This document shows positions 33,300 through 45,408 of a stretch of 64,000 nt of DNA, one piece after another (positions within the stretch are counted from its first letter, which is position 1; every line of letters starts with the position of its first letter). The DNA is from Chondrilla cf. caribensis (Eukaryota > Porifera > Demospongiae > Chondrillida > Chondrillidae), in NCBI GenBank assembly GCA_964020155.1, contig OZ026557.1:1669001-1733000 (forward strand), written 5' to 3'. The notes under the pieces were generated by a model. It was not told the DNA's origin, searched no databases, and saw only the letters and a list, made by a program, of their open reading frames with translations. The position numbers and the translations under genes are program-made.

Positions 33300-33580
33300 C
33301 TTTAGACATCACCATGGGATTAGTTTGTCCCCATCCCAGCAATTCCACCTTAAGGCCTATTCAATATTCTCTTCTGATCAACCATCAAAGCAGATAGGGG
33401 GAAGCATACATAATAATGCTAAGCATGTGGCGAATGGCAAAAGAGCATTGATTATGGTTTTACTAAAGGCTGTCAGAAGTCTAGCAATAACATTGTTTTC
33501 TTCTTGTATTGCGATAGATGCCTCCTACTGTGGCCTTTTCAGTGATGTGCAGTGTGTTTTGAGTTTGCTAAAGGGATGTA

Positions 33581-33581
<1 letters not shown>
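33300..33581. other. Unrecognised spacer, duplicated at 44897-45179
   Basis: A plus-strand frame is open here in both copies (HGISLSPSQQFHLKAYSI...), but it shows no family resemblance and runs into the CA tract in copy 1. Not called as a gene. Confidence 0.4.

Positions 33582-33642
<61 letters not shown>
33582..33642 (+). repeat. (CA)n microsatellite
   Basis: About 60 bp of pure CA. The duplicate at 45331-45408 is longer, interrupted by AAAC, and preceded by a 153-bp insertion. Confidence 0.95.
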
Positions 33643-33646
<4 letters not shown>

Positions 33647-34492
33647 TCATACGTGTAAACCACTAAACGTATATGTGTATATATCTCCTAGAAATTGATC
33701 TTTCTACTGAATTCTATTATACCACATTATGCTGTTATGAATGATGACCAGAATAATTGTATCATGTAGCTTTGGTTGATGTATGGAATTAAGGTTGTTT
33801 ACATTTCTTCACAATACCTAATATTTTTTTTAATTTTTACTACTATTACGATAACAGTCATTGTAGCTTATAATATGCGATGAATCTTTCCCTGGTTGCT
33901 AAATGGGTGAAATAACCTGCCTATTACTCCTCAAATTACTAGCAGACAGCTATAATGCAAGTTTCCACCTTTGTCCCTTACTCTAGTCATCAGTTTAGCA
34001 ATGGGTACAAGCAGAGAGTGATTGGAACCGAACTGGAACTCAGGAACATCAAACTACACCTTCATTTTTTTTGCAAACAAAGCACTCATATTAATTTATA
34101 TTATGTAATATTTTTGTATAATATTACTACAGTGACAATATTATACACTAAGTGTACAAAGGATACAAAAAGATGGAAGTCTATATTGCTTTCATTTCGA
34201 CTTCCGGTATATAACGCTCGTCCGATTGATAGATAGATACCGTGTATCCGGAAAAAATTGTCTGTGATTTAAATTTGGCAATTTGGCAGTCACAGATAAA
34301 ACTACCGAATTAATATCCATCATGCGGTGCACAATTTTAATGTTATCAACACTCATTCTGGCAAACCGTCAAATTTAAATTCCGCCAATAATACATTGGG
34401 TCAGATTTCAGGTAATTGCCAAATTTTATGACCGCCAATATTTCCAGATATACGGTATATATACCGTAATTCAGGAAAATAGGGTGTGATTA
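33643..34492. other. Unrecognised AT-rich spacer, duplicated at 45409-46035
   Basis: Includes inverted-looking ATTTGGCAATTTGGCGGT/ACCGCCAAATT motifs (about 34270-34440) that repeat several times in both copies. No gene. Confidence 0.5.
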
Positions 34493-34690
34493 AAAGACCT
34501 CTCTATAAAGGACACATTGGGACCAGGTAATTTGTCCACTGTAGAGAGGTTGTCCACTCTTCAGAGGAGAAAAATGTATTAGCACTATAGGGAATTCTAT
34601 TTTTGGTGCCTTACAGAGTGTCCTTTGTAGGGAGGTAATTTCTATGGTGTCCTTTATTGGGAGAGTCCTTTAATAGAGGTTCCATTGTAA
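34493..34690. mobile_element. MITE-like insertion, present only in duplicate 1
   Basis: About 198 bp absent from the equivalent place at about 46040. It has GACCTCTCTATAAAGGACAC at the left and GTCCTTTAATAGAGG then TTCCATTGTAAT at the right, and inner repeats of GTCCTTTA/TGTCCTTT. The ends resemble the AACCTCTCTAAT family of pogo/Tc1-derived MITEs seen at 7020, but the left terminus is incomplete. Confidence 0.6.
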
Positions 34691-35459
34691 TACGAATCAT
34701 CCAAGTCTGGAGTAGGATTATATAAATGCTATTATAAAAATGTGCAATGCCATTTTGAACACCAGAAACGATATAATGCGTGCTTAAAATGGTGTTCTAA
34801 AAATGCGCTGACGAATTCGCTTGTAAAGTTCGCATTTATAAAATACTACATTAATTTCCAGAATTATGGTATTATAATATATAATATGCATTCCTAAGCG
34901 TAACTGCAGCAATGAATAATATTTATATTATAATTTATATATTTATATACGTATATAAAGATGCCCGATTTCGCACACCGGCAATTAGAAATTGGGCTAG
35001 AATTTGTGCACTGAAGCTTCGCCGAAAATAATAACTTCAGCGAAGTTTCTTTCAAACTAAGAAAGACCTCCAAGTAATTTGAGTTTGGAGGGCGGCAGCC
35101 CCACGAGTTTTTGAACTCAAATTACTTGTTATTATGGGAGGCATTTCCCTCTAGAAAAATGGGGGCACAAATTTCCCTTACCCATATTACCTAGGGAATT
35201 TGACTCGGGGTTCCATTTCATGGGGGTCCCAGATTCCCTGTAACACGGGCATGCACGTATCTGGGTAGGTGTGGGAGTGTTTGCATGTGTATATATAGAG
35301 AGAGAGAGAGTTCACGCCACTACCTGCTACAAAGAATTGCCGTGGCTGTTCAAAGAGGGAACACGGCATCAGTTCTGGGGTCAAGTGATGACTTCAACGA
35401 TGATTTCATTATCTTGTATCTTATCATGTATGCATATTACATGTGTGGTTTAATATGCA
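34691..35459. other. Unrecognised spacer, duplicated at 46040-46790
   Basis: Contains an AGAGAGAG run (35299-35310) in both copies. A minus-strand frame at 35187 and a plus-strand frame at 35271 are not conserved in length. No gene. Confidence 0.5.
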
Positions 35460-35662
35460 TATAGCATCCGTTACCATAGAAACAGTACTATTATACAGCA
35501 ATTTTATAATGTATAAAGCGTTAGCAACAGCATAAAGTGTTAGCAACGGATGTTATAATGGTTAAAACATGGACACTCGGGCATTATGACATATAAAATA
35601 CTGAGGGCGAGTGTATTTCATATGTCATAATGCCCGAGTGTCCATGTCTTAACCACTAAGTA
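35460..35662. mobile_element. Palindromic insertion, present only in duplicate 1
   Basis: About 200 bp missing from the duplicate (compare 46783-46795). It contains a hairpin with arms of about 42 bp (35560-35601 and 35613-35654) around an 11-bp loop, with few mismatches, bearing ACTCGGGCATTATGACATAT. A second, smaller inverted pair (CATCCGTTACC / AGCAACGGATG) lies to its left. It looks like a fold-back or MITE insertion. Confidence 0.75.
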
Positions 35663-36238
35663 ATGTTATTATATTGTTACCAATTGCATAATTATTGTAA
35701 TTATTATTAATATAATTTTATTTAATTGTAAAATATGCGTATATGCATAATTTATGTGCATTTTACTTAATTGTAAATGTGTTTTATAATTATTGTATTT
35801 ATATCTTTATTTATCATTATTTTTATATCACCAGCCTTAAGTTTATAACATGTTAGAATTAATTTAACATATGTACATTATATATATTAAATAAAATCTA
35901 TAAAAATAATTCAGTTCATTTGTTTGTTTGTTTTCGATATGGGCAAAAACTAATGCACAGGGCGCCACCAAACTCTCAGGGATATCTTGATTATTATTAT
36001 TGTGATAAAGCAAAGAAGTGAACGATCATGAATTGGCCACAATACATCATTATTATGTTACAATCATGACATATTACATAGAACTACATGGTTTGATCTT
36101 AAAGCAATGTATTTGTGCATAATATTGGTATGATTTTCATTGCAATTATTAATTTTCACTGAAATGTTTAACTGGCAATGCAGTAACCTACTAATGACAT
36201 TATCTTGTTCTCCCTTAGATCTTCATTGCATATGACGT
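35663..36238. other. 3' flank of FReD-5
   Basis: AT-rich sequence nearly identical to 46797-47383. It includes GTTTGTTTGTTT and CACCAAACTCTCA. No gene. Confidence 0.5.
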
Positions 36239-37228
36239 TCAGCCAATAGCTCTGACCTTCATCTCAGAAAACTTCAGGGAGTAATGATTTCCCTTCCAAA
36301 ACCTCCAGTGCACACCATCAGCATTGACGGTGTGATTGCCATGGTGATACTTCCCATTGAGGTTGGAATGGTGGCATCCACTGTACCACCATGCTCCTTT
36401 GAAAGTTTCAGCACAGTTATCAGAACTGTCACGGTCGTATGTTGAGAATGGTCTCATATTATGGTAAGCCAGGCTGTCACTAGCATTTCCTGTATACCCA
36501 CTAACTTCAAGAGTGTAATTGGTGGATGCATCTCTTACTTGAAACGCACTGTATTTCGCATACGCTGTTGCTCCACTCCAATCCTCCAGGTGAACACGAA
36601 GTTCAGAATCACTTTCATCGGTCAACCTATGTATAAACTCAAGTCCAAGCCAGAATTCATTGGAGAGGTTTCCAAAGCCATTAGTGTAGTTGACCCAGTT
36701 CCTGTAAAAGTCTTCACTTCCATCTTGTCTCCTCTGAAAGACGGTCCATCCCCCTCCATCAGTATCCATGTCGCAATAAACATCAAATGGAGGAAGAGAG
36801 TCTGGTTGGATGGTGTAGACACCTGATTGAGTGTAGCTGTTGTTGAGGGCATCACGGCAGTCTCTGAATACACGTGTTGGACATGGTGTTGGTCTCTCAC
36901 TCGTGTTGTTAACATTGTTAGTTTTAGTTTCATTTCGGCAACACTGCATCTCGGTCTTCAGACTGTCAACTACAGAGACTACTTCCTGCTTTATGATCTC
37001 GACTAGTCTCTCCGAAATAACATCATTGATTATCATTTCCTTCAATTTGATATAATCTTCATACGAAAACACTCCTGGAGAGCCGTCCTTACCATCACGT
37101 CCATCACGACCTGGAGGTCCTGGTACAGGGTGGTAAGCTGACGATGGGCAGGTAGTTCCAGCTACGAGACCTTCTGTGATCACAAGTAGAATCAGGAAGC
37201 TCCAGAGAGTGCTAGTAGAACAGTTCAT
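36239..37228 (-). CDS. FReD-5: collagen-like/fibrinogen lectin, short calcium loop
   Basis: 329 residues from the ATG at 37228 (MNCSTSTLWSFLILL). An upstream in-frame GTG at 37279 is rejected because it lies within two bases of the TATA box. Signal peptide 1-24; Gly-X-Y at 37-52 (GPPGRDGRDGKDGSPG); helical stalk 57-95; Cys-Cys 96-97; linker with sequons; fibrinogen domain from about 121. The calcium-loop region reads YDRDSSDNCAE, about four residues shorter than in FReD-1, -3 and -8. The pocket reads [20 protein letters not shown] with a lysine where others have leucine. It is the closest relative of FReD-7, with which it shares about 5 kb of flank. Confidence 0.93.
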   Translation of the reverse strand: MNCSTSTLWSFLILLVITEGLVAGTTCPSSAYHPVPGPPGRDGRDGKDGSPGVFSYEDYIKLKEMIINDVISERLVEIIKQEVVSVVDSLKTEMQCCRNETKTNNVNNTSERPTPCPTRVFRDCRDALNNSYTQSGVYTIQPDSLPPFDVYCDMDTDGGGWTVFQRRQDGSEDFYRNWVNYTNGFGNLSNEFWLGLEFIHRLTDESDSELRVHLEDWSGATAYAKYSAFQVRDASTNYTLEVSGYTGNASDSLAYHNMRPFSTYDRDSSDNCAETFKGAWWYSGCHHSNLNGKYHHGNHTVNADGVHWRFWKGNHYSLKFSEMKVRAIG

Positions 37229-37280
37229 CTTTATCTTCTTCTTGGGATGATTCTTGTGTGGACAGGCAGTTAAGTCCACC

Positions 37281-37288
37281 TATTTATA
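37281..37288 (-). promoter_or_regulatory. TATA box of FReD-5
   Basis: TATAAATA on the minus strand, 53-60 bp before the ATG. Confidence 0.7.
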
Positions 37289-37289
37289 C

Positions 37290-38032
37290 TTTCTGCCAGT
37301 AGTATAGTTGTTACTCTTAGACTACAATCGAATATATATACTATACTAATTGCAGCTGTACTAAGTTGCATTGTTATATACTATATATACTGTATATATG
37401 CTTTAGTACGCCTGTATTAAAACTGTGTATGTTGTGTATGTCATACTGCATTGAATACCAACACCTGGCTGCTGGATGATCTGCAGTGCATTCTGTTCCA
37501 TGCTCTGGTTGTGGATATGCAGGGAATTTCATGTGTCATACTATTCCATAGTTAGTATAATAATATTATTGTAATAACACTAATTCTTATGTTACTGTAT
37601 AAATTGTCCATTTTGTACTGTGGATCGTCACACACACAGGTGTAAACATCCACACCTGTACACACACAAGCCCAGGTGTGTAAACACATGCAATGCGGTG
37701 TCCAGTGCATGCACACACCTCCTCCACTGGTATGAAGTACCTCCCATTTCCCCCGCACACTGAGTAGACATGTAAACTACTAACACACACTCTATTTCTT
37801 TGGGAGAAGTCAAATGATCTTCAAAGAGTATCTGATTTCTCCTTGGTATTTGATCCCTGCTCCACTAGAATGAGGTACCTCCTGTTTCCCCCACATACAG
37901 GGTAGACATGTAAACTACAAGTACACACTTGCTACTCCTCTTGTAGTCGGCATTTGAATTGCTTTAATTTAATCCAATTCTAGAGTTTGCATACACGATG
38001 TGTGTGTGCATGTGTGCCTGAATGGATGCTTG
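37290..38032. repeat. C repeat unit, copy 5 (5' flank of FReD-5)
   Basis: CCATGCTCTGGTTGTGGATA, CACCTGTACACACACAAGCC, boxes at about 37738 and 37878, and TTGTAGTCGGCATTTGAATT. No gene. Confidence 0.65.

Positions 38033-38126
<94 letters not shown>
38033..38126 (+). repeat. (TG)n microsatellite
   Basis: About 94 bp of pure TG. Confidence 0.97.
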
Positions 38127-38130
<4 letters not shown>

Positions 38131-38976
38131 TTGAATGCCAATCTCTAGATTCTGTCCCGGATGGTGTGGCATGTTTTTACTCACTTTTGAATTACATTTT
38201 GAAACCCCATGTAAGTATAGCTCCATATATGTATGTGGTTGAATTTCTTATAGAGCTGTCGGTCTTTTGAGTCTTGTTTGTAACCTATGTACTTGTACTG
38301 TACCTGTGATATTGTATTTTCCTTGAGCTTTAAAATCCTGTGTTTGTGGCTGGGTCTGTCGTCAGATTCTTGCCTGTCTCATGGCTGTTCGTGAGTTGTG
38401 GTTGAATTTTATATCTGGATGATCTTCAATACATTCTGTCCCATGCTCTGGTTTGTGAATATGCAGGAAATTTCATGTGTCATACTATTCCATAGTTAGT
38501 ATAATATTGTAATAGTACCGTGATATTTCTTATGTGACTGTATACATTGTCCATTTTGTACTATGGATCCAATGTATTGTCATATACACAGGTGTAAACA
38601 TGCACACCTGTACACATACAAGCCCAGGTGTGTAAACACATGTAAGGCTGTGTCCACTGAATACCTGCTCCACTGATATGAAGTACCTCCCATTTCCCCC
38701 GCACACTGAGTAGACATGTAAACTACTAATTAACAACTCTATTTCTCCGGAAGAAGTCAAATGATCTTCAAAGAGTATCTGATTTCTCCTCAGTGTATGA
38801 TCCCTGCTCCACTAGTATGAGGTACCTCCAGTTTCCCCCACATACAAGGTAGGCATGTAAACCACAAGTTCACACCACTACTCCTCTTATAGTCAGCATT
38901 TGAATTGCTTTATTATAATCCAACTTTAGAGTTTGCATACATGACGTGTGTGTACATGTGTGCATGTATGGATACT
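38127..38976. repeat. B fragment and C unit, copy 6
   Basis: A diverged B fragment (38130-38400, donor-like ATGTAAGTATAG) followed by a C unit (CCATGCTCTGGTTTGTGAAT, boxes at about 38686 and 38822). No gene. Confidence 0.6.
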
Positions 38977-40369
<1,393 letters not shown>

Positions 40370-40370
<1 letters not shown>

Positions 40371-41340
40371 ATACTAATTTAGCGCCCTCAACAGGCGTGG
40401 AGGGAATATTTGACTAGCCTGCTAGACCACATCATTGGCTAGTAAGTGTGTAGAAATTTTATCGCTCACTGGGTCTACGAGTGACGTCACAGCGATGAAC
40501 TGGAACGCGTGTTCGGTACCGTTATTTCAGATGACAAGTTTGCCTTCCTGTTGAAGAGGGAATATTTCCTCATTTCGATCTTTTCTTTTTGAAAGCCGGT
40601 TGATTTCGTCCAGGATGGCATGGCGTGTTTTTATCCACTTTTAAATTACATTTTAGTACCCAGGTAAGTATAGCTCCATATACGTATATGGTGGAATTTC
40701 TAATAGAGCTGTCAGTCTTTTGAGTCTTGTGTGTAGCCTATGTACGCGTGTTGTACCTGTGATATCGTATTTCCCTTTAACTTTAAACTCCTGTGTTGGT
40801 GGCTGGTTCTGTCGTCAGATTCTTGCCTGTCTCATGGCTGTTCGTGGTCGAGGTATCCAAGACACTCGGAAGATCTAACTGGACCAGGATTGCATGTCGT
40901 TATTGGGTGGATTTTTAACCCCCCAGGTAAGTGTATTATAGTATTACGTATGTGGTTGAGTTTCTAATAGAGTTGTCAGTATTGTTTGTGGTCGAGGTAT
41001 CCAGGACACTAATCAGGATCTAACTGGATGACGATTGCATGCTGTTAGTGAGTAGAGTGTGCATGCAGGCTGCTTGGAGTGGGGATTTCTGTTGATGGTA
41101 TAATGACCGATGAGATGCATTATTTCAGGTTTTTTTTACTGTCATTAGATCTCTGAAGACTACTCAACAGTAGCTCATTTGAAAATGCAATGGACTGTTA
41201 TACTTGAAGACAATATGGCTTCTAAAATTAATAGTAGCATCATCATTTTCCACGATGCAGAAATATTGAGAAGTAGATAGAAGAAGGTATATTTCAAGAG
41301 ACGAATGCTATTATAGCTACTATTCTGAGATAATTATAAC
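40370..41340. repeat. B repeat unit, copy 3 (MULE-free, 5' truncated)
   Basis: It starts inside B (TTTAGCGCCCTCAACAGG), with the MULE target empty (GGCTAGTAAGTGTGTAGAAA). The CRE TGACGTCAC (about 40482) is intact, the E-box is changed to ACGCGT, and donor CAGGTAAGTATAG is present, as is a second copy of CAGGTAAGTGTAT at about 40923. No gene. Confidence 0.7.
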
Positions 41341-42329
41341 ACTACTTTAGGCATCAAATATGTTGCGTCTCAGCATGATATGTGAGTTTATGTATTAATT
41401 TTCATTAATTTCTTCAATTATATTACTATACGTATATTATCTAGACATACACTTATCTCTAACTGCACATGATGTCATCTGTATGTGGGTGAATGTACAT
41501 AAACAGAGCAGAAACATAATGTCATGCTACACAGGAGGAAAATGCCAATTATATTGACGATGAAGCATAATGATTGTTGAATATCCTTGTTTCAGTATGC
41601 ATACATCAAAGAATTGGACACATTCAATGGAATTCCTTTTGAATGAAACTGCTTATTTCCGCCTGTTCCATACATGTTCCGTCAACAACACAGGACGAAA
41701 ACATCCGTTGCAAAGTGAAACACTTAGGCTATTGAAACATTGACATTATTGAACATCCCCGTAACAATGTATTTTTACTGAAATAGAAACATTCCACAAT
41801 GTTCCAATAGAGGTTCATCCTGTACAATACATGAATACTTGTTTGATTTTCTCTCTTTGGTCTCCTACACCTGTATGGCTTGCTGGTTTGAGGTACCTTT
41901 TATTCTCCCTACATTGTAGTACCTACAATTGTACCCTAACAAGGTAAGGTAGTGAGGGGGACTCCAATTCAGAGAGCTATAATTTTTGTCTCAAGACACC
42001 TTGATTAAAATTCAATGGTACTTATTCAATCCAATATTATTAATACGAAAAATACACATTACTACATTATAAATAACAGTGTGCATGATCATTCACTTTT
42101 CCCAGCTATAATATACATAACATATGTCTGGTAGCTTGAACGTATATACGTCTGCATGGTGATACACACATGTACTATAATATATTTACCGAGCGTCAGC
42201 TAGATAATTGTTTTTGTCCTGAAGCGGAGTCAATACCGTATGCACGGAAATTTCGCAGTGCCAAACTCTCACAGTTTTCACAAAATGCTATCAGCTTCCT
42301 CTGATCTTTGCTTTGCACTCTAACTGCTC
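41341..42329. other. Unrecognised unique spacer
   Basis: Not found elsewhere in the window. No frame, repeat or transposon end that I can support. Confidence 0.5.
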
Positions 42330-43092
42330 CTCCCATCTTCCACTCTGCAAAATGTACATCTACTACTAAAACTTCCTAGTACCTTAACATCTGTGATCTG
42401 CTGCAGCCCTCTCTCCACTCTTCCTGGAGCTTCCTCCATGCACATGCCTCCAACATCTCGTTCACCTGATCAAGTGACAAATCTGCAAAGATCTCTCCCG
42501 GCGAACCATGACCACTCCACCCCATACACTCGAAGAATGCCTCTTAATTCCCCTTCCATCTATCCTGCTCCTCATTCGCCCATGCCATCACTCTATTCAG
42601 AACCTCATCTTGTCATTCCTACTAGCCTTTATGTTGTACTTAATCACCTGAATTTTAGCTTCACATCTCACAGGCATCCTCCCCACTTCCAATTCCAAGC
42701 CCAACAGGGGGAATTTGGAGTGAACCCCAAAATGACTACTTGTTGCTGTCCGTTGAACCTTCTCCAATTCATATTCATTTTTACATAGCAACCCCCATAG
42801 TACAGCAGCATATAACATGGAACTTCTCAAATACGACGTACTATAGTTTCGTAAACGTTTCCCACCCTACATTCCCCAGGCCTCTGGTTAATCTATTCAT
42901 CCCATATATAGCTGTCCTGCTATTCTCCATCACTGACTCCATCATCCTGTCTCTCTTCAATGATTCCTCAATTATAACCCCCAGATATTTGTACTCAGCA
43001 ACCATCTGAATAACTCCACCTTCCTCTCTCTGAATCAACTGGCTCAGCTTCCTCGCCTTCCTTGCCCCCACCATCCAGCACATCTGGTAATG
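42330..43092 (-). pseudogene. LINE reverse transcriptase C-terminal fragment
   Basis: On the minus strand, 43092 to about 42841 reads [17 protein letters not shown], then [20 protein letters not shown] and [16 protein letters not shown]. This is the conserved KYLGV block of non-LTR retrotransposon RTs. After a frame change, 42830-42597 reads LYAAVLWGLLCKNEYELEKV and VQRTA, the usual continuation. The RT palm and endonuclease are absent. The insertion has removed the 3' end of the FReD remnant at 43102. Confidence 0.75.
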
Positions 43093-43101
43093 CATAGTAT
43101 A

Positions 43102-43553
43102 CCAGTTCACACCATCAGCATAGGAGGAGTGACTGCCACGGTGATATAGTCCGTTCAGGTTAGACGAATGGCATGATCCATACCACCATGTTCCTTTGTG
43201 CCTTTCAGCACAGTTCACAGAACTAGCACCATCATTGTCACGGTCGTATGTTGTGAATGGTCTCCCATTGTGGTGTGTTAAGCTGTCACCAGCATTTCCA
43301 ATATATAAGGGCTAACTTCAAGTCTGTACTTGGTGGATGCATCCCTCACTTGAAAAGAGCTGTACTGAGCGTATCTCTTATCTCCACTCCAATCCTCAAG
43401 GTCAACACGAAGTTCGGAATCACTTCCATAGGTCAACCTATGTTTAAACTCAAGTCCAGCCAGAATTCATTAGAGAGGTTACTAAAGCCATTAGTGTAAT
43501 TGACCAAGTTCCTGTAAAAGTCTTCACTACCATCTTCTCTCTATTTGAAACAT
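43102..43553 (-). pseudogene. Truncated FReD-6 (duplicate of FReD-4)
   Basis: It corresponds to 31495-31945, with the same internal deletion joining the ATG region to the middle of the domain, so that deletion predates the duplication. The final 20-25 codons are replaced by the LINE fragment. The pocket ([18 protein letters not shown]) is legible, but frames shift near 43305 and 43455. Confidence 0.85.
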
Positions 43554-43810
43554 TTTGTAATGGTATTTCCCATTCAATCCAACTTGGTCTGATCAACATC
43601 AATATCTCTCATTACTTTATGCTTGCTGTAATGATTATAGTAACAGAACAGACACATGTATGTAACCCTATTATGTGTAGATCAATCAAGGCATAAAACT
43701 TCCATCACTTCCGTCCACTCCCACCATTTATGATCCATGGAACCTTTAACTATCAAAGACGATAGCCCACCCTTGGTGGAACACAACCTCTTGGCTCTAA
43801 TGTCACTACA

Positions 43811-44030
43811 ATGAGCATTGAGCTCCCCCCATTCTGGCCCACTGACCCATATGTCTAGTTTGCTCAGGTTGAGGCACATTTCGCCACCAGGCTCGTCACC
43901 CAACAAAGGATCATGTTCAACTATGTTGTGTCCTCTCTCCAGCCAGAAGTCGTTACAGAGGTACAAGACCTCCTCGCCTCGCCAAGAACACGTAAGCCAC
44001 ACAAGTTAACTGACAGGATATTGATTAACA
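43811..44030 (+). pseudogene. Retrotransposon gag fragment, copy 2
   Basis: Duplicate of 32210-32438. It has a TAG in place of the tryptophan codon after YV, and a six-base loss (ATGCAG) further on, so it is more decayed than copy 1. Confidence 0.65.
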
Positions 44031-44034
44031 AGTG

Positions 44035-44638
44035 AATGCAAACAAATAGCATCACACACACATTTCATACGATCACTCAGTAATCACTTAAGAGTTAGTT
44101 TGTGACATGTTCACTACAAATTATATCAGATTCTCCAGAACTGAACCTGTTTATGTATCAATTATCCTCAGTTGCATCATCAATTGGGGGTGGTGTCAGA
44201 CTGCTTCCCAACCAGTGAACTGTGTGGTCTCTTGTTTTATGGGATGCAAATCTTTATGTGATGAATAAACAATTTATATACTATTATTATTGAAGTACAT
44301 TGTAGGACATTGTCAAATTAATGTCCGTGGCTAAATGAACTTGACAAGGTAAATAGCATCACATTACTAATTTTTTAGCCATTCTTTCCTAGATTTCCAC
44401 ATTTTTAGGACTATTCTGGCCATCTTTGGCAATTCCAATCCCTTTTAACATTTGTCTCTTTCTCCAGTGTCATTTAAATGCATTTCACTGAGGTCCCCTT
44501 CCTTGAATCATGTCCCTGTGTCAATCAAACTTGCTATATACAAATTATTTAAGTATGCTTTGTATCCTGAACATCTCCCACCATAGGCAAACACACACAC
44601 ACACATAGTCTGGTGCAGCTGACCCTATATCGACCATT
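44035..44638. other. Unrecognised spacer (duplicate of 32440-33041)
   Basis: Near-identical to its partner, with scattered substitutions and single-base indels. No gene. Confidence 0.5.
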
Positions 44639-44893
44639 TTATTTCTTTAGGGTGGAGAAAGGGTCTGGGGACATTGCTATATGGTATAGGTTAAATATCC
44701 CACGTTGAACCTGACACTTGTACAGAATGACCTCTACATAATCTTCTGAAAGATTTCCCAAGTATACAGTCATAAGCTGAGTTCGTAGCATGTAGTCATT
44801 GTGAGGTACTCTTTGAAGTTGGTCTCTTTGTTTTGGGTTCAACCCAGAAAGTTACTTACTCCAAAGCGGTTTTATGTTAGGGTTGGCCAGTGC
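44639..44893 (-). pseudogene. Coding-like segment conserved in both duplicates, copy 2
   Basis: Same frame as 33042-33296 (NPKQRDQLQRVPHNDYMLRT ... SPDPFSTLKK) with one V-to-L change in the C-terminal 67 residues. A stop codon lies just upstream, where the partner has a lysine. Confidence 0.3.
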
Positions 44894-45179
44894 GGACTTT
44901 AGACATCACCATGGGATTAGTTTGTCCCCATCCCAGCAATTCCACCTTAAGGCCTATTCAATATTATCTTCTGATCAACCATCAAAGCAGATAGGGGGAA
45001 GCATACATAATAATGCTAAGCATGTGGCGAATGGCAAAAGAGCATTGATTATGGTTTTACTAAAGGCTCTCAGAAGTCTAGCAATAACATTGTTTTCTTC
45101 TTGTATTGCGATAGATGCCTCCTACTGTGGCCTTTTCAGTGATGTGAAGTATGTTTTGAGTTTGCTAAAGGGATGTAAT

Positions 45180-45332
45180 TGACTGATACAATTGCCATTT
45201 TACTAATAATGCCATTTTACACCACATCCGACTCCGCCCCTTTGCCAGCAATACTGAATAGCAATGTACCCAAATGCTTTCTCTGCCCAACGAAATGAAA
45301 TGGTGGATCAAGGGTCGGCTAGCCAGACTAAT
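45180..45332. mobile_element. 153-bp insertion, present only in duplicate 2
   Basis: It sits between GGGATGTAAT and the CA tract, which adjoin in duplicate 1 (33570-33582). On the minus strand it starts AGTCTGGCTAGCCGACCC. TAAT flanks both sides, which could be a short target duplication. It looks like a SINE or MITE piece; class unresolved. Confidence 0.55.
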
Positions 45333-45336
45333 ACAC

Positions 45337-45400
<64 letters not shown>

Positions 45401-45408
45401 ACACGCAC
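45331..45408 (+). repeat. (CA)n microsatellite
   Basis: About 75 bp of CA with AAAC interruptions; orthologous to 33582-33642. Confidence 0.93.

Noticed and set aside
34260..34460. Possible hairpin RNA gene from the repeated ATTTGGCAATT/AATTTGGCGGT motifs
   Set aside because: Several short inverted matches occur but no single long stem is conserved between the two duplicates, and I see no RNA family signature.
36622..36933. Long frames on both strands inside the FReD genes (also at 14322, 22274, 29819, 47606, 61326)
   Set aside because: Shadows of the fibrinogen-domain coding sequence, repeated in every paralogue because the paralogues are similar.
37229..37279. Longer N-terminus for FReD-5 (and similarly for FReD-2 at 22941-22979)
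   Set aside because: These extensions begin at GTG or TTG, not ATG, and would place the start almost on the TATA box; the internal ATG aligns with the paralogues.
42393..42788. Plus-strand frame of 131 codons
   Set aside because: It lies opposite the LINE reverse transcriptase fragment and shows no family features.
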